Below, one piece after another: positions 35,315 through 45,246 of a stretch of 64,000 nt of DNA (positions are counted from its first letter, which is position 1; each line of letters starts with the position of its first letter). A program made the position numbers and the translations under genes. Source of the stretch: Acidovorax sp. A1169 (GTDB lineage Bacteria > Pseudomonadota > Gammaproteobacteria > Burkholderiales > Burkholderiaceae_C); contig NZ_JAUZDX010000012.1 in assembly GCF_030704685.1 (NCBI RefSeq), forward strand, positions 62,001 through 126,000. The letters are read 5' to 3'. The notes beneath the pieces are model-generated. The model was not told the origin of the DNA. It saw nothing but the letters and a program-made list of their open reading frames with translations, and made no database searches.

Positions 35315-35641
35315 TCAGAGCACTTCCGACACGCGGCTGGCCATCAGGATGTTGGCGTGCAGGGTGTTGGTGGCTTCGTTGCCCACCTTCTTGGCCGTGT
35401 GGTTGGTCAGCAAGCTCCACACCAGGTTGTCGTCCACGCGGAAGCTGCAAAGAAGCGTGTTTCTGGAGGCCAGTTTCAGCACTTGTGCGGCCGACAGCGA
35501 TGCCAGAATATCGGCAGCGTCTTCGTTCATGCCCAGACGGAACACTGCTTCTGCCTTGTCGTGGCGAATCAGGTTCTGCGCCAGCATCAGGTAGGTCAGG
35601 TTGGCTTCCCGGATTTCGGCGAGCAGTTGTTCGTTGGTCAT
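35315..35641 (-). CDS. flhD: Flagellar master regulator FlhD
   Basis: Encodes 108 residues. The N-terminal EIREANLTYLMLAQNLIRHDKAEAVFRLGMNEDAADIL is the conserved FlhD dimer region, and DDNLVWSLLTNHTAKK follows. It is the partner of FlhC in the activator of flagellar genes. ATG 35641 matches the family start. The roughly 250-bp gap upstream (to 35888) holds the promoter region and an imperfect dyad at 35794-35810. Other flagellar genes lie outside the window. Confidence 0.96.
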   Translation of the reverse strand: MTNEQLLAEIREANLTYLMLAQNLIRHDKAEAVFRLGMNEDAADILASLSAAQVLKLASRNTLLCSFRVDDNLVWSLLTNHTAKKVGNEATNTLHANILMASRVSEVL

Positions 35642-35793
35642 GGCAGGGTTCCTTTGTTCCAGTTCCGGGTCCTCGCCTTGCCATGCTGTTTGCATGTTTT
35701 GCGTGATCCGTTGAAATGGATTGTGAAACCGGGCCAATCAAAAATTAAGTCGGCGTTGCTCTGTGCCGAGTGTCTCGTTTCGGGATGGTGCGT

Positions 35794-35810
35794 GTAGGAA
35801 TTTGCCTTAC
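35794..35810. promoter_or_regulatory. Candidate response-regulator box upstream of flhDC
   Basis: GTAGGAATTTGCCTTAC at 35794-35810 lies about 155 bp before flhD. It resembles the TAGGA-N-CTTA shape of NarL/FixJ-family boxes, including the RcsB-type box that represses flhDC in enterobacteria. Betaproteobacteria do not have the enterobacterial Rcs system as such, so a different regulator of that family is implied. The similarity is by eye. Confidence 0.35.
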
Positions 35811-35888
35811 AAGAGCCCAAGCCCCGGTCCTGCGCAAGAGAGTGTTGCGGCCTGCTGTCGCACAGCGCTCAAACCGTATGCAACCCGC

Positions 35889-36791
35889 TCAGCCGCGTTC
35901 CACCGGACGCGAAGAATCACTCACCCATTCGCTCCAGCTGCCGGCAAAAAGCGATGTTTTTCCGAGTCCGGCGACTTCCATTGCGATCAGGTTGGGCAGC
36001 GCGCTCACGCCGCTGCCGCACTGGTGTACCACGCTGGCCGGATCGCGGCCCGCCAGCAGGGCGTCGAACTCGGCGCGCAGCACCGCCGCAGGCTTGAACT
36101 TGCCGTCAGGGCCGATGTTCTCGACGAAGGGGCGGTTCAAGGCGCCGGGAATATGGCCGGCCACCGGGTCCAGCGGCTCCACCTCGCCCCGGTAGCGGGG
36201 GGCCGCACGTGCATCCACCACCGTCTGCCCGGGTTGCTGCAGGCTGACCAGCACGTCGCTGGCCGTGGCAAGGCGGCGCAGCGGCTCCTTGAGTTCGAAG
36301 TTGGACTGGAAGTGCGCGGGATCTTCGCCGCTGGCTACTGCGCCGCCCGCGGCCTGCCAGGCCTGCAGGCCGCCATCGAGCACGGCCACGGCATCGTGCC
36401 CGGCCCACTTGAGCATCCACCACAGGCGGCCGCAGTAGTTGGCACCCTGGCGGTCGTACACCACAGCCTGCATGCCATTGGCAAAACCCACGCTCGACAG
36501 CCAGATGGCAAAGCGCTCGCGGCTGGGCAGCGGATGGCGGCCGCCCGATGCAGGCATGTCCGCCTCCTGGGCTGTCAACACGGTGCCGGAGGCGCCGGGC
36601 ACGCCGTGTTTTGCGCTCAGGTTCTCGTTGAGATCGGCGTACACCGCGCCCGGGATATGGGCCTGGTCGTACTGCTGCGCGCCTGCGCTCGATTGCATCA
36701 GGTCGAAGCTGCAGTCGAACACCATCAGCGGCGCGCCGCTGGCGATCAGGGTTTGCAGTTCGGTGGCGGAGATCAGGGTGGTGTAGGTCAT
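35889..36791 (-). CDS. Sulfurtransferase (3-mercaptopyruvate/thiosulfate type)
   Basis: Encodes 300 residues from MTYTTLISA at 36791. Two rhodanese domains are present. The inactive N-terminal one (about 1-150, with FDCSFDL and HIPGAVYADL) and the catalytic C-terminal one carry CGSGVSA with nucleophile C258, closest to the CGSGVTA loop of 3-mercaptopyruvate sulfurtransferases rather than the CRKGVT loop of rhodaneses. The in-frame extension to 36863 is not supported. It is convergent with nothing close and stands between flhD and a DMT exporter. Confidence 0.9.
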   Translation of the reverse strand: MTYTTLISATELQTLIASGAPLMVFDCSFDLMQSSAGAQQYDQAHIPGAVYADLNENLSAKHGVPGASGTVLTAQEADMPASGGRHPLPSRERFAIWLSSVGFANGMQAVVYDRQGANYCGRLWWMLKWAGHDAVAVLDGGLQAWQAAGGAVASGEDPAHFQSNFELKEPLRRLATASDVLVSLQQPGQTVVDARAAPRYRGEVEPLDPVAGHIPGALNRPFVENIGPDGKFKPAAVLRAEFDALLAGRDPASVVHQCGSGVSALPNLIAMEVAGLGKTSLFAGSWSEWVSDSSRPVERG

Positions 36792-36859
36792 GGCAGCGGT
36801 TGGGGCAATGGCGAAGGGAATGCCCTGCATTGTGTCAATGGTTGGCCCCGAAAGGCGTA

Positions 36860-37771
36860 TCAATGTTCTTCTGCCGGCGCTCCTGGGGCCGCGCGAACGC
36901 GCAGCACGGTGGCCGCGATGCCACTGCCCACGATGAGCGCCATGCCGGCCCAGGCGATCGGGGGCAGGTCATCACCGAAAAGCGCCACGCTGTAGATGGC
37001 CGCGAAGACGATGCCCGAGTACTGCAGGTTGGCCACCACCAGCGTGCCGCGCTGCGTCTTGGCACTGGCGTAGGCGCGGGTCATGCACAGTTGGCCGCCG
37101 GCCGCCAGGATGCCGATGGGCAGCAGCCACAGGGCCTGCCAGCCCGGCCACGCCGAGGTGCCCGTGAACAGCAGGGCCACGCCGCCCGCCACCGCCGAGC
37201 CCACCGCGAAATAGAACACCGTGCGCGACTCGGGTTCGCCCAGGCGTGACAGGGCCACTACCTGCATGTAGGCAAACGCGGCCGACAGGCCCGACATCAG
37301 CCCGATCATGCCGGCAAAAGCCTGGTTCTGGTCCAGGCTGGGGCGCAACATCATCACCACGCCGACGAATCCGGTGAGAACGGTGACGATCAGCGTGCCC
37401 TGCAGCGCCGGGCGCGGCGTGGCGGCCGAGGGGCGCCACGCCAGCAGCGTGCCGCCGACAAGGAAGGCGGCAATCCACACACTGCTCATGTAGTTCAGGG
37501 TCATGGCCGTGGCCAGGGGCAGGTGGGCAATGGCATAGAACCAGGCGCCCAGCGACAACACTCCCACCAGGCTGCGCCAGGCATGCATGCCCGGGTAGGC
37601 GGTGCCCAAGGTGACCTTCTGCGAGCGCGCCAGCAGCCACAGGATGGCCATGCCGATGAGGCCCCGGTAGCAGACCAGTTCGGCCGAATTGAAATGGGCC
37701 GAAGCGATCTTCACGCACACCCCCATGCTCGCAAAGAGGAACGCGGCCAACACCATCCAGAGGGCTTGCAT
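36860..37771 (-). CDS. EamA/DMT superfamily transporter
   Basis: Encodes 303 residues with ten predicted membrane helices in two EamA repeats. The first opens MVLAAFLFASMGVCVKIASAHFNSAELVCYRGLIG and continues with FYAIAHLPLATAMTLNYMSSVW; the second includes SGLSAAFAYMQVVALSRLG and GGQLCMTRAYASAKTQRGTLVVANLQYSGIVFAA. Members export amino acids and metabolites; this one cannot be assigned. It is single-gene, with the terminator of the upstream minus-strand gene at 37796-37835 just before its start. Confidence 0.88.
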   Translation of the reverse strand: MQALWMVLAAFLFASMGVCVKIASAHFNSAELVCYRGLIGMAILWLLARSQKVTLGTAYPGMHAWRSLVGVLSLGAWFYAIAHLPLATAMTLNYMSSVWIAAFLVGGTLLAWRPSAATPRPALQGTLIVTVLTGFVGVVMMLRPSLDQNQAFAGMIGLMSGLSAAFAYMQVVALSRLGEPESRTVFYFAVGSAVAGGVALLFTGTSAWPGWQALWLLPIGILAAGGQLCMTRAYASAKTQRGTLVVANLQYSGIVFAAIYSVALFGDDLPPIAWAGMALIVGSGIAATVLRVRAAPGAPAEEH

Positions 37772-37795
37772 GGGGAAATGGAACTCGAAAGTGAA

Positions 37796-37835
37796 AATAG
37801 CTGCAGTGCTTGAAGGCCAAGCACTGGCAGCTATT
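37796..37835 (-). terminator. Strong hairpin terminator after the Rieske oxygenase gene
   Basis: AATAGCTGCAGTGCTTG (37796-37812) pairs with 37818-37835, with one bulged G and a 5-nt loop. The minus strand ends in TATTTTC. It lies downstream of the minus-strand oxygenase gene. Hairpins with the ATAGCTGC/GCAGCTAT outer stem look like a widespread terminator type in this bacterial family (recollection, not computed). Confidence 0.75.
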
Positions 37836-37897
37836 GTAATGAGAGCGCTTTGGGCAATTGCCGCTATTCGGCGGCGTTTACCTTGCTGTTCAGGTTT

Positions 37898-39037
37898 TCA
37901 GCGCTGGGGGACTGCCTCACCCATGGCGTTGCGGTACCACTCGTGGAAGTGCTGCATGCCGTCTTCCATGGGGCTCTGGTAAGGGCCCACTTCGTTGTCG
38001 CCGCGTGCCAGCAAGGCCTTGCGGCCGGCGTCCATGCGTTCGCCGATCTCGTCGTCCTCGATGCAGGTCTCCATGTAGGCGGCCTTCTGTGCCTCGACGA
38101 ACTCGCGCTCGAAGGCGGCGATCTCCTCGGGGTAGTAGAACTCCACCATGTTCAGCGTCTTCGTCGGGCTGATGGGGTGCAGCGTGGACACGGTGAGCAC
38201 ATGCGGGTACCACTCCACCATAATGTGCGGGTACAGCGTGAGCCAGATGGCGCCGTGCTTGGGCGGCTTGCCGCCGCGGAAGGCGAGCAGCGCCTCGTGC
38301 CAGCGCTCGTACACGGGGCTGCCGGCCTTGCCCAGGCGGTTGGCCACGCCCACGGTCTGCACCGAGTAGTTCTTGCCGAACTCCCAGCGCAGGTCGTCGC
38401 AGGTCACGAAGCTGCCCAGGCCCGGGTGGAAGGGCCCTACGTGGTAGTCCTCCAGATAGACCTCGATGAAGGTCTTCCAGTTGTAGTTGCACTCGTGCAG
38501 CTCCACGTGGTCGAGCACGTAGCCGCCGAAGTCCAGGTCGGCGCGCGGGCCCATCCGGGCCAGGTCGGCCGCCACGTCGCAGCCGTTGTCCTCGAACAAA
38601 AGGCCGTTCCACTCGCGCAGCGGGTAGTTGTTGAGGTTCAGGCAGGGGTCATCGGCAAAGTGCGGCGCACCCAGCAGCTCGCCCTTGGCGTTGTACGTCC
38701 AGCGGTGCAGCGGGCACACGATGTTGCCGCCCGCGCTGCCCTTTTGCTGCGTGTGCAGCGAGCCGCGGCCCTTGAGCATGATGGCCTGGCGGTGGCGGCA
38801 GACATTGGAGACGAGCTCCACCCCGCCCTGGGCATTGCGCACCAGGGCCCGACCCTCGGCCTCGTGAGGCAGGGTGTAGTAGTCGCCCGCGTTGGGCACG
38901 GACAGTTGGTGCCCCACATAGCGGGGCCCGCGCTGGAAGATGGTGTCCAGCTCGCGCTGGAACAGCGCTGGGTCAAAGTAGCTTGAAACTGGTAGTTGGC
39001 TTGCGGCCTGCTGCAGTTGAAGACTTAAATCAGACAT
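37898..39037 (-). CDS. Rieske-type aromatic ring-hydroxylating oxygenase, large subunit-like
   Basis: Encodes 379 residues. The Rieske cluster motif is C80-x-H82 and C108-x2-H111 (VCRHRQ, CPLHRW). The mononuclear iron ligands are H199 and H204 in EDYHVGPFHPG, with the bridging acidic residue in the EVYLED segment. This group of stand-alone large subunits includes demethylases and betaine- or choline-type monooxygenases. No small subunit, ferredoxin or reductase lies beside it, so the electron donor is elsewhere. The substrate is unknown. A strong hairpin terminates it. Confidence 0.88.
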   Translation of the reverse strand: MSDLSLQLQQAASQLPVSSYFDPALFQRELDTIFQRGPRYVGHQLSVPNAGDYYTLPHEAEGRALVRNAQGGVELVSNVCRHRQAIMLKGRGSLHTQQKGSAGGNIVCPLHRWTYNAKGELLGAPHFADDPCLNLNNYPLREWNGLLFEDNGCDVAADLARMGPRADLDFGGYVLDHVELHECNYNWKTFIEVYLEDYHVGPFHPGLGSFVTCDDLRWEFGKNYSVQTVGVANRLGKAGSPVYERWHEALLAFRGGKPPKHGAIWLTLYPHIMVEWYPHVLTVSTLHPISPTKTLNMVEFYYPEEIAAFEREFVEAQKAAYMETCIEDDEIGERMDAGRKALLARGDNEVGPYQSPMEDGMQHFHEWYRNAMGEAVPQR

Positions 39038-39369
39038 GGGTGACCTGACCTAAAGACTCCCCACAGGGAGGTGTGCCACGGTTGGCACATCTGGAAAAAA
39101 GAAACCGGCGCATAGGCCGGCTGGACGAGAATGGGATTATAGCCAATGGGGTTATTCGGTGCCCCCATTCCCGCACCCCCCCTGCGTGTATTGGTGCGCT
39201 GGCAGCGGTGCGCGCGCCGATGGTGTGGGGTCGGCCGGGCGTGCCTGCGTTCAATGCGGTGGCAACGTTTGCCGGCAATGCTCTCCAAACCGGGCCCTGT
39301 GCGGCGGCCGCTGGTTCGCTGGGCCTAAAATCAGGGGTTTTTCCATTCGCGGTGCTGCCGCCCCCACCC
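39038..39369. other. Intergenic region between divergent Rieske and xseB genes
   Basis: A 332-bp gap that must hold both divergent promoters. I see only a small GCCGG-containing stem at about 39105-39122 and no convincing gene. Confidence 0.5.
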
Positions 39370-39612
39370 ATGCCCAAGGCCACCGCCACCCCCGTGCCCC
39401 CCGCCGAACCCGCCAGCTACGAAGCGGCGCTGGAAGAGCTGGAGCAGCTCGTGGGCCGGATCGAGTCGGGCCAGTTGCCCCTGGACCAGATGCTCGCGGG
39501 CTACCAGCGTGGTGCCGCGCTGCTGGCGTTCTGCCGCAAGCGCCTGGATGCCGTGCAGGACCAGATCAAGGTGCTGGACGAAGGCGGCCTGCACGCCTGG
39601 ACGCCCGAATGA
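39370..39612 (+). CDS. xseB: Exodeoxyribonuclease VII small subunit
   Basis: Encodes 80 residues. The family core is [51 protein letters not shown], three helices that wrap the XseA large subunit. Exo VII degrades single-stranded DNA. The stop overlaps the ispA ATG (39609-39612), and xseB-ispA-dxs is a classic proteobacterial operon. The Pro/Ala-rich first 18 residues are variable in the family. Confidence 0.95.
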   Translation: MPKATATPVPPAEPASYEAALEELEQLVGRIESGQLPLDQMLAGYQRGAALLAFCRKRLDAVQDQIKVLDEGGLHAWTPE

Positions 39613-40553
39613 GCGCGGCGCCCGTGGTGAACTCCCCCCTGGACCTGGCTTCCTGGAGCCAGCGGCACCTGGCCCGCGTCGAAGAAGCCCTCTCCCGCTG
39701 GGTGGGCGAAGGTGCGCCCGCCGGCTTGGGCGAGGCCATGCGCTATGCGGTGCTCGACGGCGGCAAGCGCCTGCGCCCGCTGCTGGTGCTGGCGGCCGAG
39801 GAGGCCGTGTGCAGTGGCGCCGACATCGCGGCGTCGGCCCATGCTGTGTCTGACGGCGCGGCGCTGCGTGCCGCGTGTGCCGTCGAGCTGATCCACGCCT
39901 ATTCCCTGGTGCACGACGACATGCCGTGCATGGACAACGACGTGCTTCGCCGCGGCAAGCCCACGGTGCACGTGCAGTTCGGCGAGGCCCAGGCCCTGTT
40001 GGCCGGCGACGCGCTGCAGGCCTTTGCCTTCGAACTGCTCACCCCCGACGACGGCAGCGTGCCCCCGGCGATGCAGGCCACCCTGTGCCGGCTGCTGGCG
40101 CGTGCGGCCGGTTCGGCCGGCATGGCCGGCGGCCAGGCCATCGACCTGGCCAGTGTGGGCGTGGCCCTCACCGAGGACCAGTTGCGCCACATGCACCGCC
40201 TGAAGACCGGCGCGTTGCTGCAGGGCAGCGTGATGATGGGCGTGGCCTGCGGCCCGGCGGATGCGCAGGCGCAAGAGGCCCTGTCCGACTACGGCGCCGT
40301 CATGGGCCTGGCCTTCCAGGTGGTGGACGACATCCTCGACGTGGTGGCAGACTCCGCCACGCTGGGCAAGACCGCCGGCAAGGATGCCGCGAGCGACAAG
40401 CCCACCTACGTCTCGCTGCTCGGCCTGGCGCCCGCCCAGGCCTATGCTCGCGAGCTGCAGGTGCAGGCCCATGCCGCCCTGGCGCGCAGCGGCCTGGCCG
40501 ACACCCGCGCGCTGGCGGCCCTGGCGGACATGGTGGTTGACCGCACCCACTGA
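39609..40553 (+). CDS. ispA: Farnesyl/geranyl diphosphate synthase
   Basis: Encodes 314 residues. The first aspartate-rich motif DDMPCMDND and the second DDILD bind Mg and diphosphate. GGKRLRP near the N-terminus and [10 protein letters not shown] are conserved. It condenses IPP with DMAPP/GPP to farnesyl diphosphate for quinones and undecaprenyl phosphate. It is coupled to xseB by ATGA and lies 166 bp upstream of dxs. The sequence around [16 protein letters not shown] has a slightly longer loop than usual. Confidence 0.95.
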   Translation: MSAAPVVNSPLDLASWSQRHLARVEEALSRWVGEGAPAGLGEAMRYAVLDGGKRLRPLLVLAAEEAVCSGADIAASAHAVSDGAALRAACAVELIHAYSLVHDDMPCMDNDVLRRGKPTVHVQFGEAQALLAGDALQAFAFELLTPDDGSVPPAMQATLCRLLARAAGSAGMAGGQAIDLASVGVALTEDQLRHMHRLKTGALLQGSVMMGVACGPADAQAQEALSDYGAVMGLAFQVVDDILDVVADSATLGKTAGKDAASDKPTYVSLLGLAPAQAYARELQVQAHAALARSGLADTRALAALADMVVDRTH

Positions 40554-40555
40554 AT

Positions 40556-40650
40556 GGCACCCCCTGAGTCGCTTCGCGCCTTCCCCCTCTCTCGTCTCGC
40601 TGGGCGAGTCGGGAGGGGGACGCCCCCAGCCTGGGCCGCGCGGATTGATA
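40556..40650. repeat. Comamonadaceae-type intergenic repeat with hairpin
   Basis: The gap between ispA and dxs contains a CCCCCTGAGTCGCTTCGCGCC start, then a hairpin in which TCCCCCTC (40582-40589) pairs with GAGGGGGA (40613-40620) around an inner CTCGC/GGCGAG stem, then CGCCCCCAGCCTGGGCC. This form recurs between genes in Acidovorax-like genomes as far as I recall. There is only one copy in the window, so repeat status cannot be shown here. Confidence 0.45.
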
Positions 40651-40719
40651 CGATGCATGACGAAACTACCAGCTCCGCAGATCTGTCTGCATGCGCTGGA
40701 TGATCCAACAAGAACAGCA

Positions 40720-42603
40720 ATGTCCACGACCTCCTACCCCCTGCTGCAGAACGTGAACGACCCGTCGGACCTGCGGGCCCTGTCGCGCGCCGATCTCAAG
40801 GCCCTGGCCACCGAGCTGCGCGCCTTCGTGCTCGAAAGCGTGTCGCAGACGGGCGGGCACCTGAGTTCCAACCTGGGCACGGTGGAGCTCACCGTGGCCC
40901 TGCACCACGTCTTCAACACGCCGGAAGACCGGCTGGTGTGGGACGTGGGCCACCAGACCTACCCGCACAAGATCCTGACCGGCCGGCGCGAGCGCATGGC
41001 CACGCTGCGCCAGATGGGCGGCATCTCGGGCTTTCCGCAGCGCGCCGAAAGCCCTTACGACACCTTTGGCACGGCGCATTCGAGCACCAGCATCTCGGCC
41101 GCGCTGGGCATGGCGCTGGCGGCCAAGGTCAAGGGCGAGAACCGCCATGCCGTGGCCATCATCGGTGACGGTGCCATGACGGCCGGCATGGCCTTTGAGG
41201 CGCTGAACAACGCCGGCGTGGCCGATGCCAACCTGCTGGTGGTGCTCAACGACAACGACATGAGCATCAGCCCACCCGTGGGCGCGCTCAACCGCTACCT
41301 GGCCCAGCTCATGAGCGGCCAGTTCTATGCCGCCGCCAAGAACGTGGGCAAGACCGTGCTGCGCCCGGTGCCGCCCCTGCTGGAACTGGCCAAGCGTTTC
41401 GAGCAGCAGGCCAAGGGCATGGTGGTGCCGGCCACGCTGTTCGAGAAGTTCGGCTTCAACTACATCGGGCCCATCGATGGCCACGACCTTGACTCGCTGA
41501 TCCCGACGCTCGAGAACATCAAGGGCCTCAAGGGCCCGCAGTTCCTGCACGTGGTCACCAAGAAGGGCCAGGGCTACAAGCTGGCCGAGGCCGATCCCGT
41601 GGCCTACCATGGCCCGGGCAAGTTCGACCCGGCCGTGGGCCTGGTCAAGAGCACGGCGACCCCCAAGCAGACCTTCACCCAGGTGTTTGGCCAGTGGCTG
41701 TGCGACATGGGCGCGCAGGACCAGCGCCTGGTGGGCATCACGCCTGCCATGCGCGAGGGCTCGGGCATGGTGGAGTTCGAAAAGCGCTTTCCCGAGCGCT
41801 ACTACGACGTGGGCATTGCCGAGCAGCATGCCGTCACCTTTGCGGCCGGCATGGCCTGCGAGGGCTTGAAGCCCGTGGTGGCCATCTACTCGACCTTCCT
41901 GCAGCGCGGCTACGACCAGTTGATCCACGACGTGGCGCTGCAGAACCTGCCCGTGGTGTTCGCGCTTGACCGTGCCGGCCTGGTGGGGGCCGATGGCGCC
42001 ACCCATGCCGGTGCCTACGACATTCCCTTCGTGCGCTGCATCCCCAACATGAGCATGGCCTGCCCGGCCGACGAGCGCGAGTGCCGCCAGTTGCTCAGCA
42101 CCGCCTTCGGGCAAAGCCACCCTGTGGCCGTGCGCTACCCGCGCGGCAGCGGGGCCGGCGTGGCGCCGCTCGCGGGCCTGGAAGGCCTGCCCTTCGGCAA
42201 AGGCGAGATCCGCCGCGAGCGCAAGGCCGCTGATGGGGCGCAGGGCCCGCGCATCGCCATCCTTGCCTTCGGCACGCTGCTGTACCCCGCGCTCGAAGCC
42301 GCCGAGGCGCTCGACGCCACGGTGGCCAACATGCGCTGGGCCAAGCCCATCGACGTGGAGTTGCTGCGCGACGTGGCCGAGCGCCACGACGTGCTGGTCA
42401 CGCTCGAAGAAGGTGCCACCATGGGCGGGGCCGGCAGCGCCGTGACCGAGGCGCTCAACGAGGCTGGTATCGTGCGCCCGGTGCTGCAATTGGGCCTGCC
42501 CGATGTGTTCATCGAGCACGGCGACCCGGCCAAGCTGCTGTCGCTGCAGGGGCTGGATGCGGCAGGCATCGAGCGCGCGGTACGCGCCCGCTTCCTGGCC
42601 TGA
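40720..42603 (+). CDS. dxs: 1-deoxy-D-xylulose-5-phosphate synthase
   Basis: Encodes 627 residues and starts [18 protein letters not shown], matching the family. The thiamine diphosphate motif [18 protein letters not shown] and its metal-binding NDND segment ([11 protein letters not shown]) are present. The catalytic pieces [16 protein letters not shown] and [15 protein letters not shown] and the C-terminal transketolase domain follow. It makes DXP from pyruvate and glyceraldehyde 3-phosphate, the first step of the MEP pathway that feeds IspA just upstream. Cytoplasmic. Confidence 0.97.
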   Translation: MSTTSYPLLQNVNDPSDLRALSRADLKALATELRAFVLESVSQTGGHLSSNLGTVELTVALHHVFNTPEDRLVWDVGHQTYPHKILTGRRERMATLRQMGGISGFPQRAESPYDTFGTAHSSTSISAALGMALAAKVKGENRHAVAIIGDGAMTAGMAFEALNNAGVADANLLVVLNDNDMSISPPVGALNRYLAQLMSGQFYAAAKNVGKTVLRPVPPLLELAKRFEQQAKGMVVPATLFEKFGFNYIGPIDGHDLDSLIPTLENIKGLKGPQFLHVVTKKGQGYKLAEADPVAYHGPGKFDPAVGLVKSTATPKQTFTQVFGQWLCDMGAQDQRLVGITPAMREGSGMVEFEKRFPERYYDVGIAEQHAVTFAAGMACEGLKPVVAIYSTFLQRGYDQLIHDVALQNLPVVFALDRAGLVGADGATHAGAYDIPFVRCIPNMSMACPADERECRQLLSTAFGQSHPVAVRYPRGSGAGVAPLAGLEGLPFGKGEIRRERKAADGAQGPRIAILAFGTLLYPALEAAEALDATVANMRWAKPIDVELLRDVAERHDVLVTLEEGATMGGAGSAVTEALNEAGIVRPVLQLGLPDVFIEHGDPAKLLSLQGLDAAGIERAVRARFLA

Positions 42604-42784
42604 AAGGCTACGGCCTGAGAAGTGCGGCCCTGGGCAGTCCCGCTGCGCGGGTGCTGTCGAAAACCCGCACAGCCGCTGGCGGGGCACCTCCTACAATGCA
42701 GGCGCGCTGCATGGATCTGCACGCGCGCCCCTGCGCAGCAGTCGCTGCCGCATCCATCCCCCGCGGAAACAGGAGACCAGCCGT

Positions 42785-43867
42785 ATGCATCGCCGCTCGC
42801 TCATCAAGCACACCGGCCTGGCGGGTGTACTGGCCTCTGGCGTCGCGCCGGCCGTGCACGCCCAGGCCACGCTGCGGTGGCGCATTGCATCGAGCTTCCC
42901 CAAGTCCTCGGACACCATCTACGGCGGCGCCCAGGTGTTTGCCAAGGCGGTGCGCACCCTGTCGAACGGCAAGTTCGAGATTTCCGTGCACCCCGGTGGC
43001 GAGCTGATGCCGCCCTTCGATGTGGTGGATGGCGTGCAGAGCGGTGCGGTGGAGATGTGCCACGCGGTGCCATACTATTTCTACGACAAGAACCCGGCGT
43101 TTGCCCTGGGGTGCGCCGTGCCCTTCGGTTTCAACGCGCGCCAGATGAGCGCCTGGATGCTGCACGGCAACGGGCGCCGGCTCATGAACGAGTTCTATGC
43201 CGGGTTCAACATCGTGAGCTTTGCCTGTGGCAACACCGGCACGCAGATGGGCGGCTGGTTCCTGCGCGAGGTGAAGACCCCCGCAGACTTCAAGGGCCTC
43301 AAGATCCGTGTGGGCGGCGGTTTGGTGGCCGAGGTCATGCAGCGGCTCGGCGCCATTCCCCAGAGTCTTCCAGGCGGCGAGATCTACCAGGCGCTGCAAA
43401 AGGGCAGCATCGACGCGGCCGAGTGGATCGGGCCCTACGACGACCAGAAACTGGGCTTCAACAAGGTTGCGCCGTTCTACTACTACCCCGGCTGGTGGGA
43501 GGGCGGGCCCGAGGTGGACCTGTTCGTGAACAAGAAGGCCTACGACGCGCTCACGCCCGACTACCGCTTCATCATCGAAGCGGCGGCCTCCTTCGCGCAC
43601 GCTGACATGCTGGCCCGCTACGACGCGCTCAACCCCAATGCGCTCAAGCAACTGGTGGCCGCCAAGACCAAGGTGCTGCCGTTCTCTTCCGCGATCCTGG
43701 ACGCGGCGTTCCGCGCATCGATGGAGGCCTTTGCACACAACGACGCCAGGAGCCCTGAGTGGAAGCGGATCTACGCCGACATGCGCAACTTCCAGCGCGA
43801 CCAGATTCTGTGGTTCCGTTTTGCCGAGTCGCGCTACGACACCTTCATGTCGGCGCAGAAGATCTGA
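42785..43867 (+). CDS. TRAP transporter substrate-binding protein (TakP-like) 1
   Basis: Encodes 360 residues with a Tat-like N-terminus (MHRRSLIKHTGLAGVLASG) and cleavage near VHA. The mature DctP fold contains RWRIASSFPKSSDTIYGGAQVFA, GLKIRVGGGLVAEV, DAAEWIGPYDDQKLGFNKVAPFYYYPGWW, close to the 2-oxoacid-binding TakP group. It is the same length as, and highly similar to, the gene that follows. The matching permease genes are on the opposite strand at 45.6-48 kb. A periplasmic high-affinity binder; the ligand is probably a 2-oxo or related carboxylate (inference). Confidence 0.9.
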   Translation: MHRRSLIKHTGLAGVLASGVAPAVHAQATLRWRIASSFPKSSDTIYGGAQVFAKAVRTLSNGKFEISVHPGGELMPPFDVVDGVQSGAVEMCHAVPYYFYDKNPAFALGCAVPFGFNARQMSAWMLHGNGRRLMNEFYAGFNIVSFACGNTGTQMGGWFLREVKTPADFKGLKIRVGGGLVAEVMQRLGAIPQSLPGGEIYQALQKGSIDAAEWIGPYDDQKLGFNKVAPFYYYPGWWEGGPEVDLFVNKKAYDALTPDYRFIIEAAASFAHADMLARYDALNPNALKQLVAAKTKVLPFSSAILDAAFRASMEAFAHNDARSPEWKRIYADMRNFQRDQILWFRFAESRYDTFMSAQKI

Positions 43868-44085
43868 CGGGCCAGCCCTGATGGGCCTCGCCTGCCGGGG
43901 AGGCTTGGCACTGTTGCTTGCAGAACCCTGAAGCCCTCGTGCGATAGCCGGCATTTCACGGGAAAACCCGCAAATCTGCAGGGGGGCATGTTCCTACAAT
44001 GATCTCGGCTGAAACCAGTCCTGGGCTTTTCGTGCACAACGCGTGCTGCCCGGGTTTTGCAATCAAATACATTGGAGAGAACCTC

Positions 44086-45168
44086 ATGGATCGTCGCTCA
44101 ATCATCAAGAATGCCGGCATCGCTGGCGTGCTGGCCGCAGGCATTGCGCCGGCCGTCCACGCACAGGCCGCCATTCGCTGGCGCCTTGCTTCCAGCTTCC
44201 CCAAGTCGCTGGACACCATCTACGGCGGTGCCGATGTGTTCTCCAAGGCCGTCAAGGCCATGTCGGGCGGCAAGTTCGAAATCTCCGTGCATGCTGGTGG
44301 CGAGCTGATGCCTCCCTTCGGCGTGGTGGATGGCGTGCAGCAGGGCACCGTCGAAATGGCGCACACTGTGCCGTACTACTTCTATGGCAAGAACCCCGCG
44401 TTCGCATTGGGTTCGGCCGTGCCGTTCGGCCTGAATGCCCGCCAGATGACCGCCTGGATGATGCACGGCAACGGCCGCACGCTCATGAACGAGTTCTATG
44501 CGGGCTACAACATGATCAGCTTTGCTGGTGGCAACACCGGCACCCAGATGGGCGGCTGGTTCCGCAAGGAAATCAAGGCGGCGGCCGACTTCAAGGGCCT
44601 GAAGATGCGCCTGGGCGGCGGCCTGATCGGTGAAGTGATGCAGAAGATGGGCGCCGTGCCCCAGAGCATTCCTGGCGGTGAAATCTACCAGGCGCTCGAA
44701 AAGGGCACGCTGGATGCCGCCGAGTGGGTGGGTCCTTACGACGACCAGAAGCTGGGCTTCAACAAGGTCGCTCCGTTCTACTACTACCCCGGCTGGTGGG
44801 AAGGTGGTCCTGAAGTGGACTTCTACGTCAACCAGAAGGCCTTCGACGGCCTGTCGGCCGAGAACAAGGCCATCGTCGACGCCGCCACGAAGGTGGCCCA
44901 CGTCGACATGCTGGCCAAGTACGATGCGCTGAACCCCACGGCCCTCAAGCAACTGGTGGCCGCCAAGACCAAGGTGCTGCCTTTCTCGCAACCTATCCTG
45001 GAGGCATCGTTCAAGGCCTCGATGGAAGTGTTCGCCGAGAACGACGCCAAGAGCCCCGAGTGGAAGAAGATTTACGCGGACATGCGCTCCTTCCAGCGTG
45101 ACCAGGTTCTGTGGTTCCGCTTCGCTGAATCGCGTTTCGACACCTTCATGGCTGCCCAGAAGCTCTGA
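44086..45168 (+). CDS. TRAP transporter substrate-binding protein (TakP-like) 2
   Basis: Encodes 360 residues, aligning without gaps to the preceding protein over its whole length. Starts MDRRSIIKNAGIAGVLAAG with GGAGAG upstream. It has the same motifs (GLKMRLGGGLIGEV, AAEWVGPYDDQKLGFNKVAPFYYYPGWWEGGPEVD). Codon use has more A/T-ending codons than copy 1, as in strongly expressed genes. The 218-bp gap before it suggests a promoter of its own. A good terminator follows. Both binders may feed the DctQM permease convergent to them. Confidence 0.9.
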   Translation: MDRRSIIKNAGIAGVLAAGIAPAVHAQAAIRWRLASSFPKSLDTIYGGADVFSKAVKAMSGGKFEISVHAGGELMPPFGVVDGVQQGTVEMAHTVPYYFYGKNPAFALGSAVPFGLNARQMTAWMMHGNGRTLMNEFYAGYNMISFAGGNTGTQMGGWFRKEIKAAADFKGLKMRLGGGLIGEVMQKMGAVPQSIPGGEIYQALEKGTLDAAEWVGPYDDQKLGFNKVAPFYYYPGWWEGGPEVDFYVNQKAFDGLSAENKAIVDAATKVAHVDMLAKYDALNPTALKQLVAAKTKVLPFSQPILEASFKASMEVFAENDAKSPEWKKIYADMRSFQRDQVLWFRFAESRFDTFMAAQKL

Positions 45169-45215
45169 GGCCTGCCCAGGCGTGGCGACGGCAGCCGCTG
45201 CCGCGCCATGGCCCG

Positions 45216-45246
45216 AAAACCCGCCCTTCATTGGCGGGTTTTTTTT
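45216..45246 (+). terminator. Intrinsic terminator after the second TRAP binding protein
   Basis: AAAACCCGCC (45216-45225) pairs with GGCGGGTTTT (45233-45242), with T continuing to 45246. It has a 7-nt loop and is a strong rho-independent terminator. Confidence 0.9.

Noticed and set aside
34720..35706. Plus-strand frames opposite flhDC
   Set aside because: flhC and flhD are unambiguous on the minus strand, including the FlhC zinc cysteines.
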